Positions 17,046-24,340 of a stretch of 38,525 nucleotides of DNA are shown piece after piece (within the stretch, counting starts at the first letter, position 1; each line of letters opens with the position of its first letter). Source of the DNA: Bacillota bacterium (GTDB lineage: Bacteria > Bacillota > Clostridia > Peptostreptococcales > Anaerovoracaceae). The notes under the pieces were generated by a model, which was not told where the DNA came from, searched no databases, and worked only from the letters and a program-made list of their open reading frames with translations. The position numbers and the translations under genes are program-made. The stretch is taken from the NCBI GenBank assembly GCA_017472365.1, contig JAFUQN010000142.1, positions 1-38,525 on the forward strand, written 5' to 3'.

Positions 17046-18623
17046 TTAACTATCTTTTTTATTTGGTGGATTTGTCCAGAAATTGTCATCAGACCAGGGA
17101 TCCGTGAAAATGATGACAGAAGAAGCAGCTCTTGTACGCGGCGGACGTTTTTTGACAGGCGTACGCTGCTCGGATTTCTTTGTTTTTAGCATGCAGACGA
17201 AGCCAAGAATCTGAATAGCGATCAGCGGTGTCATGGCAACCATGGCAACCACGCCGAAGGCATCGGTCATGACATTTCCACCCGCAGCTTCACAGGCACC
17301 CATGGCCAACGGAAGCAGGAAGGTGGCGGTCATTGGACCGGAGGCAACGCCGCCGGAGTCGAAGGCGATTGCCGTAAACAGCTTCGGAACGACAAAGGAT
17401 AACAGCAGGGCAATTGCATATCCTGGGATCAGGAAATACCAGATGCTGATTCCGGTAAGAACACGGAGCATGGCGATTCCGACAGAAGCTGAAACACCGA
17501 GAGATAAACTGAGCTGCATGGCTTTACCAGAAATAGCGCCGCTGGAGATGGTTTCAACCTGCTGATTCAGAACATGAACTGCTGGTTCGGCAATTACAAT
17601 AAAGAAGCCGATGATCATGCCGAGAGGAACAAGGATCCAGTTATATTCCAAAGAAGCTATGATCTTTCCAATCAGATTTCCTACGGGCATGAAACCAATG
17701 TTGGCACCGGTCAGAAACATAACCAGCCCGATATAGGTGTAGATCACACCGATCCAGATACGAATCATCTGACGACGCGGCAACTTGATGGCAAATGTTT
17801 GGAACAAGAAGAAGAATATGACGATGGGGCTCAACGCCATCCCGACTTCTTTTAAGTAATGAGGAATTCCGTGAAGGAAGAGAAGAATCAGTTCTAAAAC
17901 CGATGTAGGAGCAAAGACCTCTACGGGAACATAGACTGCAGATGTACTGTACAGACGGCTTAGAATCAGAACAGAAAGGATGGGGCCAATGGAACACAAA
18001 GCAACGAGTCCAAAGCTGTCATCCTGCGCACTCTTATCGCCGCGGATAGATGCAACACCTACCCCCAGTGCCATAATAAATGGTACGGTAATGGGACCTG
18101 TAGTCACGCCGCCGGAATCAAAAGCTACAGCCAGGAAATCCTTGGATGTGATCGATGCCAGGCCGAAAACGATGATATAGAAGAATACCAGCATTCTTGA
18201 CAGGCTGACCTGGAATAAAATACGAAGTAAAGCGATGACCAGAAAAATCCCCACACCCAAAGCTACAGTTCCAATGATGACCGGATTGGGAATGGATAAT
18301 ACCTGATTTGCCAGTACCGTAAGGTCGGGTTCAGCAATGGTGATCATAAACCCGATGATAAAACTGATGATCACAATGAATGGAACATTCCTGGTCTTTG
18401 TCATCTGAGAACCGACACGCTCTCCCATGGGAGTCATGGAGATGTCAACACCCAGCGTAAAGAAGACCATACCAAAAATCAAAAGAATTGCGCCCACGGT
18501 GAACATGGCCATCATCCCTTTGGATACGGGAGCAATCGTAAAAAATAGAAGAAAAACAATTGCAGTGATGGGCAAGACGGAGGAAAGGGCTTCTTTCAAT
18601 TTCAGTACAAGATTTTTGTTCAC
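17046..18623 (-). CDS. DUF1538 polytopic membrane protein (putative transporter)
   Basis: A 525-residue integral membrane protein with many hydrophobic segments and an internal duplication. FDSGGVTTGP at 168-177 recurs as FDSGGVASGP at 421-430, and ITIAEPDLTVLANQV at about 94-108 recurs as IVIAEPAVHVLNQQV at about 342-356. This two-copy plan matches the DUF1538 family, whose substrate I do not know. Inverted or tandem duplicates with broken-helix Gly/Ser motifs are common in transporters. The C-terminal 40 residues are basic then acidic and probably cytoplasmic. The start is GTG 18623, with AGGAGGTGA closely upstream. Two PII-like genes follow, suggesting post-translational control by nucleotide or energy state, comparable to AmtB-GlnK; that comparison is inference. 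Confidence 0.82.
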   Translation of the reverse strand: MNKNLVLKLKEALSSVLPITAIVFLLFFTIAPVSKGMMAMFTVGAILLIFGMVFFTLGVDISMTPMGERVGSQMTKTRNVPFIVIISFIIGFMITIAEPDLTVLANQVLSIPNPVIIGTVALGVGIFLVIALLRILFQVSLSRMLVFFYIIVFGLASITSKDFLAVAFDSGGVTTGPITVPFIMALGVGVASIRGDKSAQDDSFGLVALCSIGPILSVLILSRLYSTSAVYVPVEVFAPTSVLELILLFLHGIPHYLKEVGMALSPIVIFFFLFQTFAIKLPRRQMIRIWIGVIYTYIGLVMFLTGANIGFMPVGNLIGKIIASLEYNWILVPLGMIIGFFIVIAEPAVHVLNQQVETISSGAISGKAMQLSLSLGVSASVGIAMLRVLTGISIWYFLIPGYAIALLLSFVVPKLFTAIAFDSGGVASGPMTATFLLPLAMGACEAAGGNVMTDAFGVVAMVAMTPLIAIQILGFVCMLKTKKSEQRTPVKKRPPRTRAASSVIIFTDPWSDDNFWTNPPNKKDS

Positions 18624-18647
18624 GAAGTCACCTCCTGATGTAAAATG

Positions 18648-18776
18648 AGTGTAAAATTATTGCAAAGAAATATGAAAAACATTACACTTGCTATAATCAT
18701 AATAGCCCACATAAGCAACGGCTTCCACCGGATTGTCAACATATTAACAATATCTTTACACTCTGATTTCAGTGTA
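18648..18776. promoter_or_regulatory. Repeated TTACACT motifs and a dyad upstream of the DUF1538 gene
   Basis: TTACACT occurs at 18682-18688 and 18756-18762 and in reverse (AGTGTAA) at 18648-18654. The last copy is part of a dyad, TACACT 18757-18762 with AGTGTA 18771-18776. A TTGACA on the minus strand (plus 18734-18739) lies between the copies, but no good -10 is found 16-18 nt from it. The arrangement looks like an operator region for the DUF1538 gene. Confidence 0.4.
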
Positions 18777-18807
18777 TCACAGATCACGTTGACTGTGTGA
18801 AAAAAAG

Positions 18808-18836
18808 CTGTCAAATCGGAAGAGTTGTGTTACAAT
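18808..18836 (+). promoter_or_regulatory. Promoter for the EamA transporter gene
   Basis: CTGTCA at 18808-18813, 17-nt spacer, TACAAT at 18831-18836 with TGT directly before it. The layout closely matches the minus-strand PBP promoter at 12035-12064. Confidence 0.6.
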
Positions 18837-18899
18837 AAAACGTATCTATGTGGTATACAACGAATGATATATAACTGAAATGAAAGAGTGGATGATTCT

Positions 18900-19781
18900 A
18901 TGATGACGAAACAGGTGAAAGCCGATTTGATGCTTGTTCTTGTAACAGCCTTTTGGGGTATTTCCTATTTATTGATGGATCTTGCGCTGACGGAGATCGG
19001 ACCATTCAGTTTGAACGCATTCCGGTTTCTGGGAGCGTTCTTCCTGGCAGCCATCGCTTTTTTTCCGAGAGTTCGTGGCGTCAATAAGGCAACATTAAAA
19101 TATAGTGCAATGGTGGGTTTTGCTCTGATTTTCGTTTATATTGGAGCAACTTTCGGTGTTTTATATACCAGTCTCTCCAACGCCGGATTTCTCTGCGCAC
19201 TGACCGTGGTATTTACTCCGGTTCTTGACTTTCTTGTATTTAAAAAGAAACCTTCCAAAAAGCTGTTTATTGTTTTAGTCATGGCCTTTGCGGGGATCGC
19301 ATTGTTGACATTAACGGAGAGCTTACGTCCCGCATTGGGTGACATCCTCTGTCTGATGTGTGCGGTGTCGTATGCGACGGATCTCCTGATTACGGAGCGT
19401 GCTGTGGCTCATGAAGAGGTGGATGCATTTCAGCTGGGAGTATTCCAGTTGGGATTTACCGGAACTGGAATGTTGATTCTCAGCTTGATCTTTGAAGGTC
19501 CGGATGTACCGAAAAGCGCCGGTGCCTGGGGAGCCGTGATTGTTCTCTCCATCTTCTGTACCGGAGCGGCGTTTATTGTTCAGGCAATCGCCCAGCAGTA
19601 CACCTCGGCTTCTCACGTCGGTGTGATTTTTACGCTGGAGCCTGTATTCAATTCCATCGTAGCATTTTTCATCGCCCATGAAGTACTGACACCTCAGGCA
19701 TATCTGGGCGGAGTTCTCCTGGTAGCAAGTTTGTTGGTGATGGAAATCGACTTTGGAAAACTGCATTCTACAAAAGCTTAA
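18900..19781 (+). CDS. EamA/DMT superfamily transporter
   Basis: A ten-helix drug/metabolite transporter of 293 residues with two EamA repeats: the first from about residue 8 (ADLMLVLVTAFWGISYLLMD) to 135, the second from about 145 (GDILCLMCAVSYATDLLITE) to the end. Members export or import small metabolites; the substrate here is not predictable. Three starts are possible: GTG 18888, ATG 18900 and ATG 18903. ATG 18900 is preferred because the weak purine-rich GAGTGGA lies seven bases upstream of it, whereas GTG 18888 has none. It is monocistronic, with its own promoter and a strong terminator. Divergent from the DUF1538 gene. Confidence 0.88.
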   Translation: MMTKQVKADLMLVLVTAFWGISYLLMDLALTEIGPFSLNAFRFLGAFFLAAIAFFPRVRGVNKATLKYSAMVGFALIFVYIGATFGVLYTSLSNAGFLCALTVVFTPVLDFLVFKKKPSKKLFIVLVMAFAGIALLTLTESLRPALGDILCLMCAVSYATDLLITERAVAHEEVDAFQLGVFQLGFTGTGMLILSLIFEGPDVPKSAGAWGAVIVLSIFCTGAAFIVQAIAQQYTSASHVGVIFTLEPVFNSIVAFFIAHEVLTPQAYLGGVLLVASLLVMEIDFGKLHSTKA

Positions 19782-19790
19782 AGAAATAGT

Positions 19791-19820
19791 AAAGCCCCCT
19801 GAAATCAGGGGGCTTTTTTA
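19791..19820 (+). terminator. Bidirectional terminator
   Basis: A 12-bp perfect stem AAAGCCCCCTGA (19791-19802) with its complement (19805-19816), followed by T. It lies between the convergent EamA and DUF554 genes and can serve both. Confidence 0.9.
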
Positions 19821-19825
19821 TGTAG

Positions 19826-20521
19826 TTAGAAAGGGAGCAGTTCCCAAAGCTTTGTCATAAATGGTGAGAGGATCAAAGCGGGGATCATATCGCCGACGGG
19901 AATGTTCTTGATCTTTGCTACTTTCAGGGAAGATGCCAGGGTCATAACACCGCCGGTGGCAATGAAGTTGTTCAAAGCATCGCCGGTGATAAACGGTGCG
20001 ATATACTGTGCAGTCAGGAACAAGGTTCCGAACACCAGAAACTGCGGAAGAGCGATCACGCTGACGGCGATCCCCAGTGTTCCCGCGAATACTACGGCGC
20101 TGAATAAATCCAGGACCGATTTCGACATGAGAAGGGATGGATCGCCGGAGATACCTTCGGTGAGAGAACCGAAGATTCCCAGACCGCCGGTACAGAAAAT
20201 GACAACGACCGTGATATAGCGGTCCATGTCCAAGTGCTCGGAGGGGATGGGTAGCTTATTCAGGAAAATACGAAATCCGTTTTGAATCCGTTCCTCAAGC
20301 TTTATCAGACTTCCGATCACCGTTCCTGTAATAACTGCAAGAATAATCGGTGCCGTAGCAGAATATTTCATAACAGAAGTGATGCCGAGGGCAAAGGAAC
20401 AGTAACCAAAGACTACGGTCAGTGTTTCTTCAGTTCGTTTGGGAATATATTTACCTAAGAAAGCACCGATAATACCGCCGATAAAGACGGCCGATGCGTT
20501 AGTGATAACTCCGATGGGCAT
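19826..20521 (-). CDS. DUF554 family membrane protein
   Basis: A 231-residue membrane protein of the DUF554 (YdfK-like) family. It shows MPIGVITNASAVFIGGIIGAFLGKYIP at the N-terminus, a Gly-rich small-residue pattern throughout, VVIFCTGGLGIFGSLTEG in the middle and GGVMTLASSLKVAKIKNIPVGDMIPALILSP at the C-terminus, all typical of the family. About seven hydrophobic segments are visible. Start ATG 20521 is preferred over the longer open frame because GGAGGAAA lies just upstream and it gives the usual MPIG N-terminus. Function in the family is unknown; transport is a guess. Confidence 0.85.
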   Translation of the reverse strand: MPIGVITNASAVFIGGIIGAFLGKYIPKRTEETLTVVFGYCSFALGITSVMKYSATAPIILAVITGTVIGSLIKLEERIQNGFRIFLNKLPIPSEHLDMDRYITVVVIFCTGGLGIFGSLTEGISGDPSLLMSKSVLDLFSAVVFAGTLGIAVSVIALPQFLVFGTLFLTAQYIAPFITGDALNNFIATGGVMTLASSLKVAKIKNIPVGDMIPALILSPFMTKLWELLPF

Positions 20522-20575
20522 ATGATTTCCTCCATATAATTCGTAAATATGATTCATTTTACCATAAAGCGGGTA

Positions 20576-20581
20576 TATAAT
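20576..20581 (+). promoter_or_regulatory. Possible -10 element for the ZIP transporter gene
   Basis: A perfect TATAAT 38 nt upstream of the ZIP start. The hexamer 17 nt upstream (TTCATT, 20553-20558) is a poor -35, so support is moderate. Confidence 0.45.
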
Positions 20582-20618
20582 AAAAGAAATTACAAGAAAA
20601 AATCAGAGAGGTGAGATG

Positions 20619-21401
20619 ATGCTGAATCTGAATACTTTATTAGAAATTATGGTTCCCATGGTGGGAACGACGCTGGGGGCAGCCTGCGTCTTCTTTTTAA
20701 AAGGTGCGATGCCGCCGCGGATCCAGAAGATCCTGTTGGGCTTTGCTTCCGGTGTTATGGTAGCGGCCTCTGTCTGGTCACTTTTGATTCCTTCTATGGA
20801 CATGTCGGAACATATGGGTAAGCTTGGTTTTGTACCTGCAGTGACCGGATTTTTGTTGGGAATGGGTTTTCTTCTGGCGATGGACCAGCTCCTTCCGCAT
20901 CTGCATGTGAATGCTACGTGTCCGGAAGGAATGAAGTGTTCCTGGAAGAAGAATACAATGATGTTCATGGCCATTACACTGCATAACGTTCCGGAAGGAT
21001 GTGCTGTGGGTGTGATCCTGGCAGGGGCTGCCATGGAAAACTCTTCTGTTACGGTGGCGGGTGCCCTGGCTCTATCCCTGGGGATCGCGATCCAGAATTT
21101 CCCCGAAGGCGCAATTATTTCACTCAACATGCGTGAAAATGCCAGCCGGACGAAGTCCTTCCTGTACGGAATGGCTTCCGGAGCGGTGGAACCTGTCAGC
21201 GCCATCATTACGTTGATGCTTGCTAAATATGTAGAACCGTTTCTTCCGTATTTTCTGTCCTTCGCCGCAGGTGCTATGATTTATGTTGTAGTGGAAGAAC
21301 TGATCCCTGAATCTGCAGAAGGGGAACATTCCAATTTGGGTACCATTGGGTTCGCTGCGGGATTTGCTATTATGATGATCCTGGATGTGGCTTTGGGCTA
21401 A
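20619..21401 (+). CDS. ZIP family metal transporter
   Basis: A divalent-metal importer of the ZIP family, 260 residues, resembling ZupT. The two metal-site helices are clear: TLHNVPEGCAVGV at about residue 120 and IAIQNFPEGAIISLNMR at about 157, giving the HNxPEG and xNxPEG motifs that line the transport path. A short Cys/His-containing stretch, HLHVNATCPEGMKC, lies in the loop before it and may bind metal. About eight hydrophobic helices are visible. Two adjacent ATGs occur at 20616 and 20619; the second has better spacing from GAGG at 20608-20611. The next gene starts 24 nt downstream with no terminator between, so they are probably cotranscribed. Zn, Fe or Mn cannot be told apart. Confidence 0.9.
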   Translation: MLNLNTLLEIMVPMVGTTLGAACVFFLKGAMPPRIQKILLGFASGVMVAASVWSLLIPSMDMSEHMGKLGFVPAVTGFLLGMGFLLAMDQLLPHLHVNATCPEGMKCSWKKNTMMFMAITLHNVPEGCAVGVILAGAAMENSSVTVAGALALSLGIAIQNFPEGAIISLNMRENASRTKSFLYGMASGAVEPVSAIITLMLAKYVEPFLPYFLSFAAGAMIYVVVEELIPESAEGEHSNLGTIGFAAGFAIMMILDVALG

Positions 21402-21425
21402 AACAACGGAAAAGGAGAAGTTTCG

Positions 21426-22094
21426 ATGAAAGAACAGACAATCCGCATCATTGTGATCGGAGTTATTGCAGGTGTGGTCCTGGCAATCGGTCGGGATGCA
21501 CTGGGAATTGATATTGACGTGTTTATGAAGTGGTATTTCATTGGAGCTATCGTCTTGATGATTTGTGTACTGCTTGGTGTCGTCATATACACAATGAACT
21601 ACAAGAATAAAATGATCAAAGCTATGGCATTACTGAATGAAGGGAAGGCAACAGAATACGTTGAAGTTGTCAGTGCCATGGAGCAGAAGGCTTTGGGAAA
21701 AAGTTTGAAGAATATTTTGCGCCTGAATCTGACCGCGGGGTATTGTGATCTCAAAGAATATGATAAGGCTGTCGAAATCCTGGAGAAGCTAAAGTCTGAA
21801 AAACTGAAAGGCGATGTGGATTTGGTATGCCGGCTGAATACTTGCCTCTGTTACTTTTATACAGGTCGGACAGAGGAAGCGATGCAGTTATATAACGAAA
21901 GCAAGGTTTTATTTGTAACTGCGAAAAATAAAGGTGTTCACGTTCCCAATATCGCTATCCTGGATATGTGGGCTATGATCGAAAATGGCAGAAAGAAAGA
22001 GGCTCGCCAGTATCTGGAATTTGCAAGAGAAAAATGGCCACAGATGCGTTTGGAAGAGGACTATCGAATCATCGAAGAACAGCTGAATAAATAA
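21426..22094 (+). CDS. Membrane-anchored TPR-like protein
   Basis: A 222-residue protein not recognised as a named family. Two hydrophobic segments open it, at about residues 7-22 and 36-57, then a soluble region of helical pairs: KMIKAMALLNEGKATEYVEVV, LRLNLTAGYCDLKEYDKAVEILEKL, and CRLNTCLCYFYTGRTEEAMQLYNES. The A-x-x-Y/F-x-x-x-x-x-y-x-x-A pattern suggests two or three tetratricopeptide repeats, a protein-protein interaction fold. It may act as a scaffold facing the cytoplasm. ATG 21426 follows AAAGGAGAAG. It lies 24 nt after the ZIP gene, so a link with metal uptake is possible but unproven. A terminator follows. Confidence 0.75.
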   Translation: MKEQTIRIIVIGVIAGVVLAIGRDALGIDIDVFMKWYFIGAIVLMICVLLGVVIYTMNYKNKMIKAMALLNEGKATEYVEVVSAMEQKALGKSLKNILRLNLTAGYCDLKEYDKAVEILEKLKSEKLKGDVDLVCRLNTCLCYFYTGRTEEAMQLYNESKVLFVTAKNKGVHVPNIAILDMWAMIENGRKKEARQYLEFAREKWPQMRLEEDYRIIEEQLNK

Positions 22095-22110
22095 ATTACA
22101 AGATTATAAG

Positions 22111-22150
22111 AAAGACCCGAAACCACAAGAAGGTGGCCGGGTCTTTTTTT
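22111..22150 (+). terminator. Terminator after the TPR-like gene
   Basis: AAAGACCCG (22111-22119) and ACCAC pair with GGTGG and CGGGTCTTT (ending about 22146), with a T-run after. It touches the 3' end of the convergent thiamine pyrophosphokinase gene and probably ends both transcripts. Confidence 0.85.
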
Positions 22151-22820
22151 AGCGTTGATGATTCATGATGACAAGAAGCATCCCTTCGGTGAAGGAAATA
22201 TCTACGGTATCATTTTTAAATTCGTTACTGACGCCGAGGGGGAAGGTGTATTCCAGACGACCTTGTTCCAGTTCGTATTTTGCTCCGTGTACGGAGAGTC
22301 CTTCGCAGGCCGGAGAATAGGAAAACAGAGAAAACCGACGGTACTCGCTTCGATGCAGTGTATGCGTTCCCGGTGTCAAAAGGGTAACGCAGGTTTCTTC
22401 GTCTTTCATGGTGGCATTTACGCCGCGGGAGGCCAGATAAGCCAGGGCCTGGAGATTAGCAAAAGTATGATCCAGGCGACCGCCGATGCCGCCAATCATT
22501 ACAAATGAATCGCAGCCCTGTTCCAGTCCGTACTTGATGCAGAGCATAGTATCGGTATCGTCTTTTTCCACAGGAACGCGGATGATCTGACCTGCATTTG
22601 GAGTATCGTCATCCATTCCGTCAAAGGTATCGAAATCGCCGATGATCACATGGGGAACGATGTCCTCGTTTTGAGCCAGCCGGTATCCGCCGTCAGCGCA
22701 AAGTACTACGGGAGAGGTATTGGAGAAAGCGGAGTCTTCGGGTGTCGCGGTGATAATTTCAGGATAAATCTTCGAAATGGAACCTTCAATGTAACCGGTG
22801 ATAATAATGCATTGTTTCAT
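22149..22820 (-). CDS. thiN: Thiamine pyrophosphokinase
   Basis: The enzyme makes thiamine pyrophosphate from thiamine and ATP. The 223-residue protein has the expected order of motifs: CADGGYR at 41-47, IIGDFDTFD at 59-67, VEKDDTDT at 84-91 (metal and ATP binding) and GGIGGRLDHTFAN at 110-122 (thiamine site). ATG 22820 is used because it gives the normal N-terminus MKQCIIITGY; the open frame extends 50 residues further with no family similarity and a poor ribosome-binding site. The gene is alone on the minus strand, divergent from a CoA-transferase. No TPP riboswitch is visible upstream. Also called thi80 in some genomes. Confidence 0.93.
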   Translation of the reverse strand: MKQCIIITGYIEGSISKIYPEIITATPEDSAFSNTSPVVLCADGGYRLAQNEDIVPHVIIGDFDTFDGMDDDTPNAGQIIRVPVEKDDTDTMLCIKYGLEQGCDSFVMIGGIGGRLDHTFANLQALAYLASRGVNATMKDEETCVTLLTPGTHTLHRSEYRRFSLFSYSPACEGLSVHGAKYELEQGRLEYTFPLGVSNEFKNDTVDISFTEGMLLVIMNHQR

Positions 22821-22835
22821 AAGAAAAAACCTTTC

Positions 22836-22852
22836 TGGACATGTTTTGTCCA
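22836..22852. promoter_or_regulatory. Palindromic operator-like site between divergent genes
   Basis: A perfect 6-bp inverted repeat, TGGACA at 22836-22841 and TGTCCA at 22847-22852, spaced by five bases. It lies 16 nt upstream of the thiN start and 79 nt upstream of the CoA-transferase start, where a repressor could act on either. No clear promoter was fixed next to it. Confidence 0.4.
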
Positions 22853-22930
22853 CAAAGATAAGGGTATCATAGTAACACTGACATTGTATGTTATTTTCTG
22901 GTTTGATGCAAGAATCGGAGGAAGAAATAT

Positions 22931-24250
22931 ATGAAGAAATGGGAAATGGAATACAAAAGTAAACTGACAACAGCAGAAGAAGCCGTTAAGCGGATCAAGT
23001 CCGGTGACAAAGTGGTGTTTACCCATGCAGGTTCGGAACCATTGTATCTGGTAGATGCTATGGTGAAAAATGCGGAGAGTTATTCGAATGTAACAATCAG
23101 TAACCTTGTAACACTTGGAAAGGGAGAATACAGCCTTCCGCAATATAAAGACCACTTTAAAATCAACAGCTGGTTCGTGAGTCCCTGTGTCCGCCAGGCG
23201 ATTGCCGACGGCTATGGTGACTTTACTCCGGTATTTTTCCACGAAGTACCGAATTACATTCGGCGCGGGATCTTTGAAATCGATGTATGCCTTGCCATGG
23301 TGTCGTCTCCTGATGAACATGGCTACTGTTCTCTTGGCGTGGCATCGGACTATTCCACAGAAGCGATCCGCTCTGCGAAACTGGTTATCGCTCAGGTGAA
23401 CGACCAGGTTCCTGTCGTATATGGGAACACCTTTGTTCATGTGGATGATCTCGATGTGATTGTTGAACACAGCGCTCCGGTGCCGGAAATGAAGATCCCG
23501 GTGATTACTGAGACGGAACTGGCAATTGGACGAAACTGTGCTCTGCTGGTAGAAGACGGATCCACGCTGCAGTTGGGTATCGGCGCGATCCCCGATGCAG
23601 TTTTGGCATCGCTGACTCATAAAAAAGATTTGGGAATTCATTCGGAAATGATTTCTGACGGTGTTGTAGATCTTATTGAGGCGGGAGTCATCAATAACTC
23701 CAGAAAGGCTCTGAATCCGGGAAAGAGCATCGTCACCTTCCTGATGGGTACAAAGAGACTGTATGATTTCGCAAATCGGAATCCCGGTGTGGAATTGAGA
23801 ACCGTAGATTACGTAAACCACCCCATGATCATTGCAAAGAACAACGACATGGTTTGTATCAACTCCGCACTGGCTGTGGATTTTATGGGCCAGATCGTTT
23901 CGGATTCCATCGGAACAAAGCAGTTCTCCGGCGTTGGAGGCCAGGTGGACTTCATGCGCGGTGCAGCTATGACTCTGGACGGAAAAGGAAAGGGAATCAT
24001 TGCAATGCCTTCCGTTGCAAAGAAAAAGGATGGAAGCATGATTTCAAAGATCACACCGTTCATCGACCACGGGGCAGCCGTTACTACGTCGAGACAGGAT
24101 GCGGATTACGTTGTAACTGAATATGGGATCGCAGAACTTAAGGGACGTACACTGAAACAGAGAGCGAGAAATCTGATCAATATTGCTCACCCGCAGTTCC
24201 GTGACGAACTGGCTTCTGAATTTGAACGCCGTTTCCTGACCACATTCTAA
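22931..24250 (+). CDS. 4-hydroxybutyrate/butyrate-type CoA-transferase
   Basis: A family I-type CoA-transferase of 439 residues, in the acetyl-CoA hydrolase/transferase fold. Such enzymes move CoA between acyl-CoA and acetate, for example 4-hydroxybutyrate CoA-transferase or butyryl-CoA:acetate CoA-transferase in fermenting clostridia. The predicted catalytic Glu is E239 in GIHSEMISDG, the expected site for covalent glutamyl-CoA. Other family marks are LQLGIGAIPDAV at about 214-224, the Gly-rich GVGGQVDFMRGA near 337, and VVTEYGIAELKGRT near 397. Length matches the 438-residue clostridial 4-hydroxybutyrate enzyme. ATG 22931 has GGAGGAAG upstream. The exact acyl group is uncertain. It could complete butyrate formation together with a dehydrogenase such as that at 7522, but the loci are not linked. 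Confidence 0.85.
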   Translation: MKKWEMEYKSKLTTAEEAVKRIKSGDKVVFTHAGSEPLYLVDAMVKNAESYSNVTISNLVTLGKGEYSLPQYKDHFKINSWFVSPCVRQAIADGYGDFTPVFFHEVPNYIRRGIFEIDVCLAMVSSPDEHGYCSLGVASDYSTEAIRSAKLVIAQVNDQVPVVYGNTFVHVDDLDVIVEHSAPVPEMKIPVITETELAIGRNCALLVEDGSTLQLGIGAIPDAVLASLTHKKDLGIHSEMISDGVVDLIEAGVINNSRKALNPGKSIVTFLMGTKRLYDFANRNPGVELRTVDYVNHPMIIAKNNDMVCINSALAVDFMGQIVSDSIGTKQFSGVGGQVDFMRGAAMTLDGKGKGIIAMPSVAKKKDGSMISKITPFIDHGAAVTTSRQDADYVVTEYGIAELKGRTLKQRARNLINIAHPQFRDELASEFERRFLTTF

Positions 24251-24267
24251 AAGAATACCGGCAATCA

Positions 24268-24295
24268 AAAACCCCGATCGCAAGATCGGGGTTTT
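24268..24295 (+). terminator. Terminator after the CoA-transferase gene
   Basis: A perfect 12-bp stem, AAAACCCCGATC (24268-24279) with GATCGGGGTTTT (24284-24295), closed by the tetraloop GCAA. It lies between convergent genes and is symmetric enough to work both ways. Confidence 0.92.
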
Positions 24296-24340
24296 CTAAT
24301 GTCGATATGTAATGATGTCGCAAATTGCGAATCGGTTTCA

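Noticed and set aside
18620-18814. 64-codon minus-strand frame upstream of the DUF1538 gene
   Set aside because: It has no Shine-Dalgarno site and covers the region with promoter and operator-like motifs.
22821-22930. TPP riboswitch upstream of thiN
   Set aside because: The conserved CUGAGA and thi-box elements are not found on the minus strand upstream of the gene.
22821-22970. N-terminal extension of thiamine pyrophosphokinase
   Set aside because: The extra 50 residues show no family similarity, and ATG 22820 gives the normal N-terminus.
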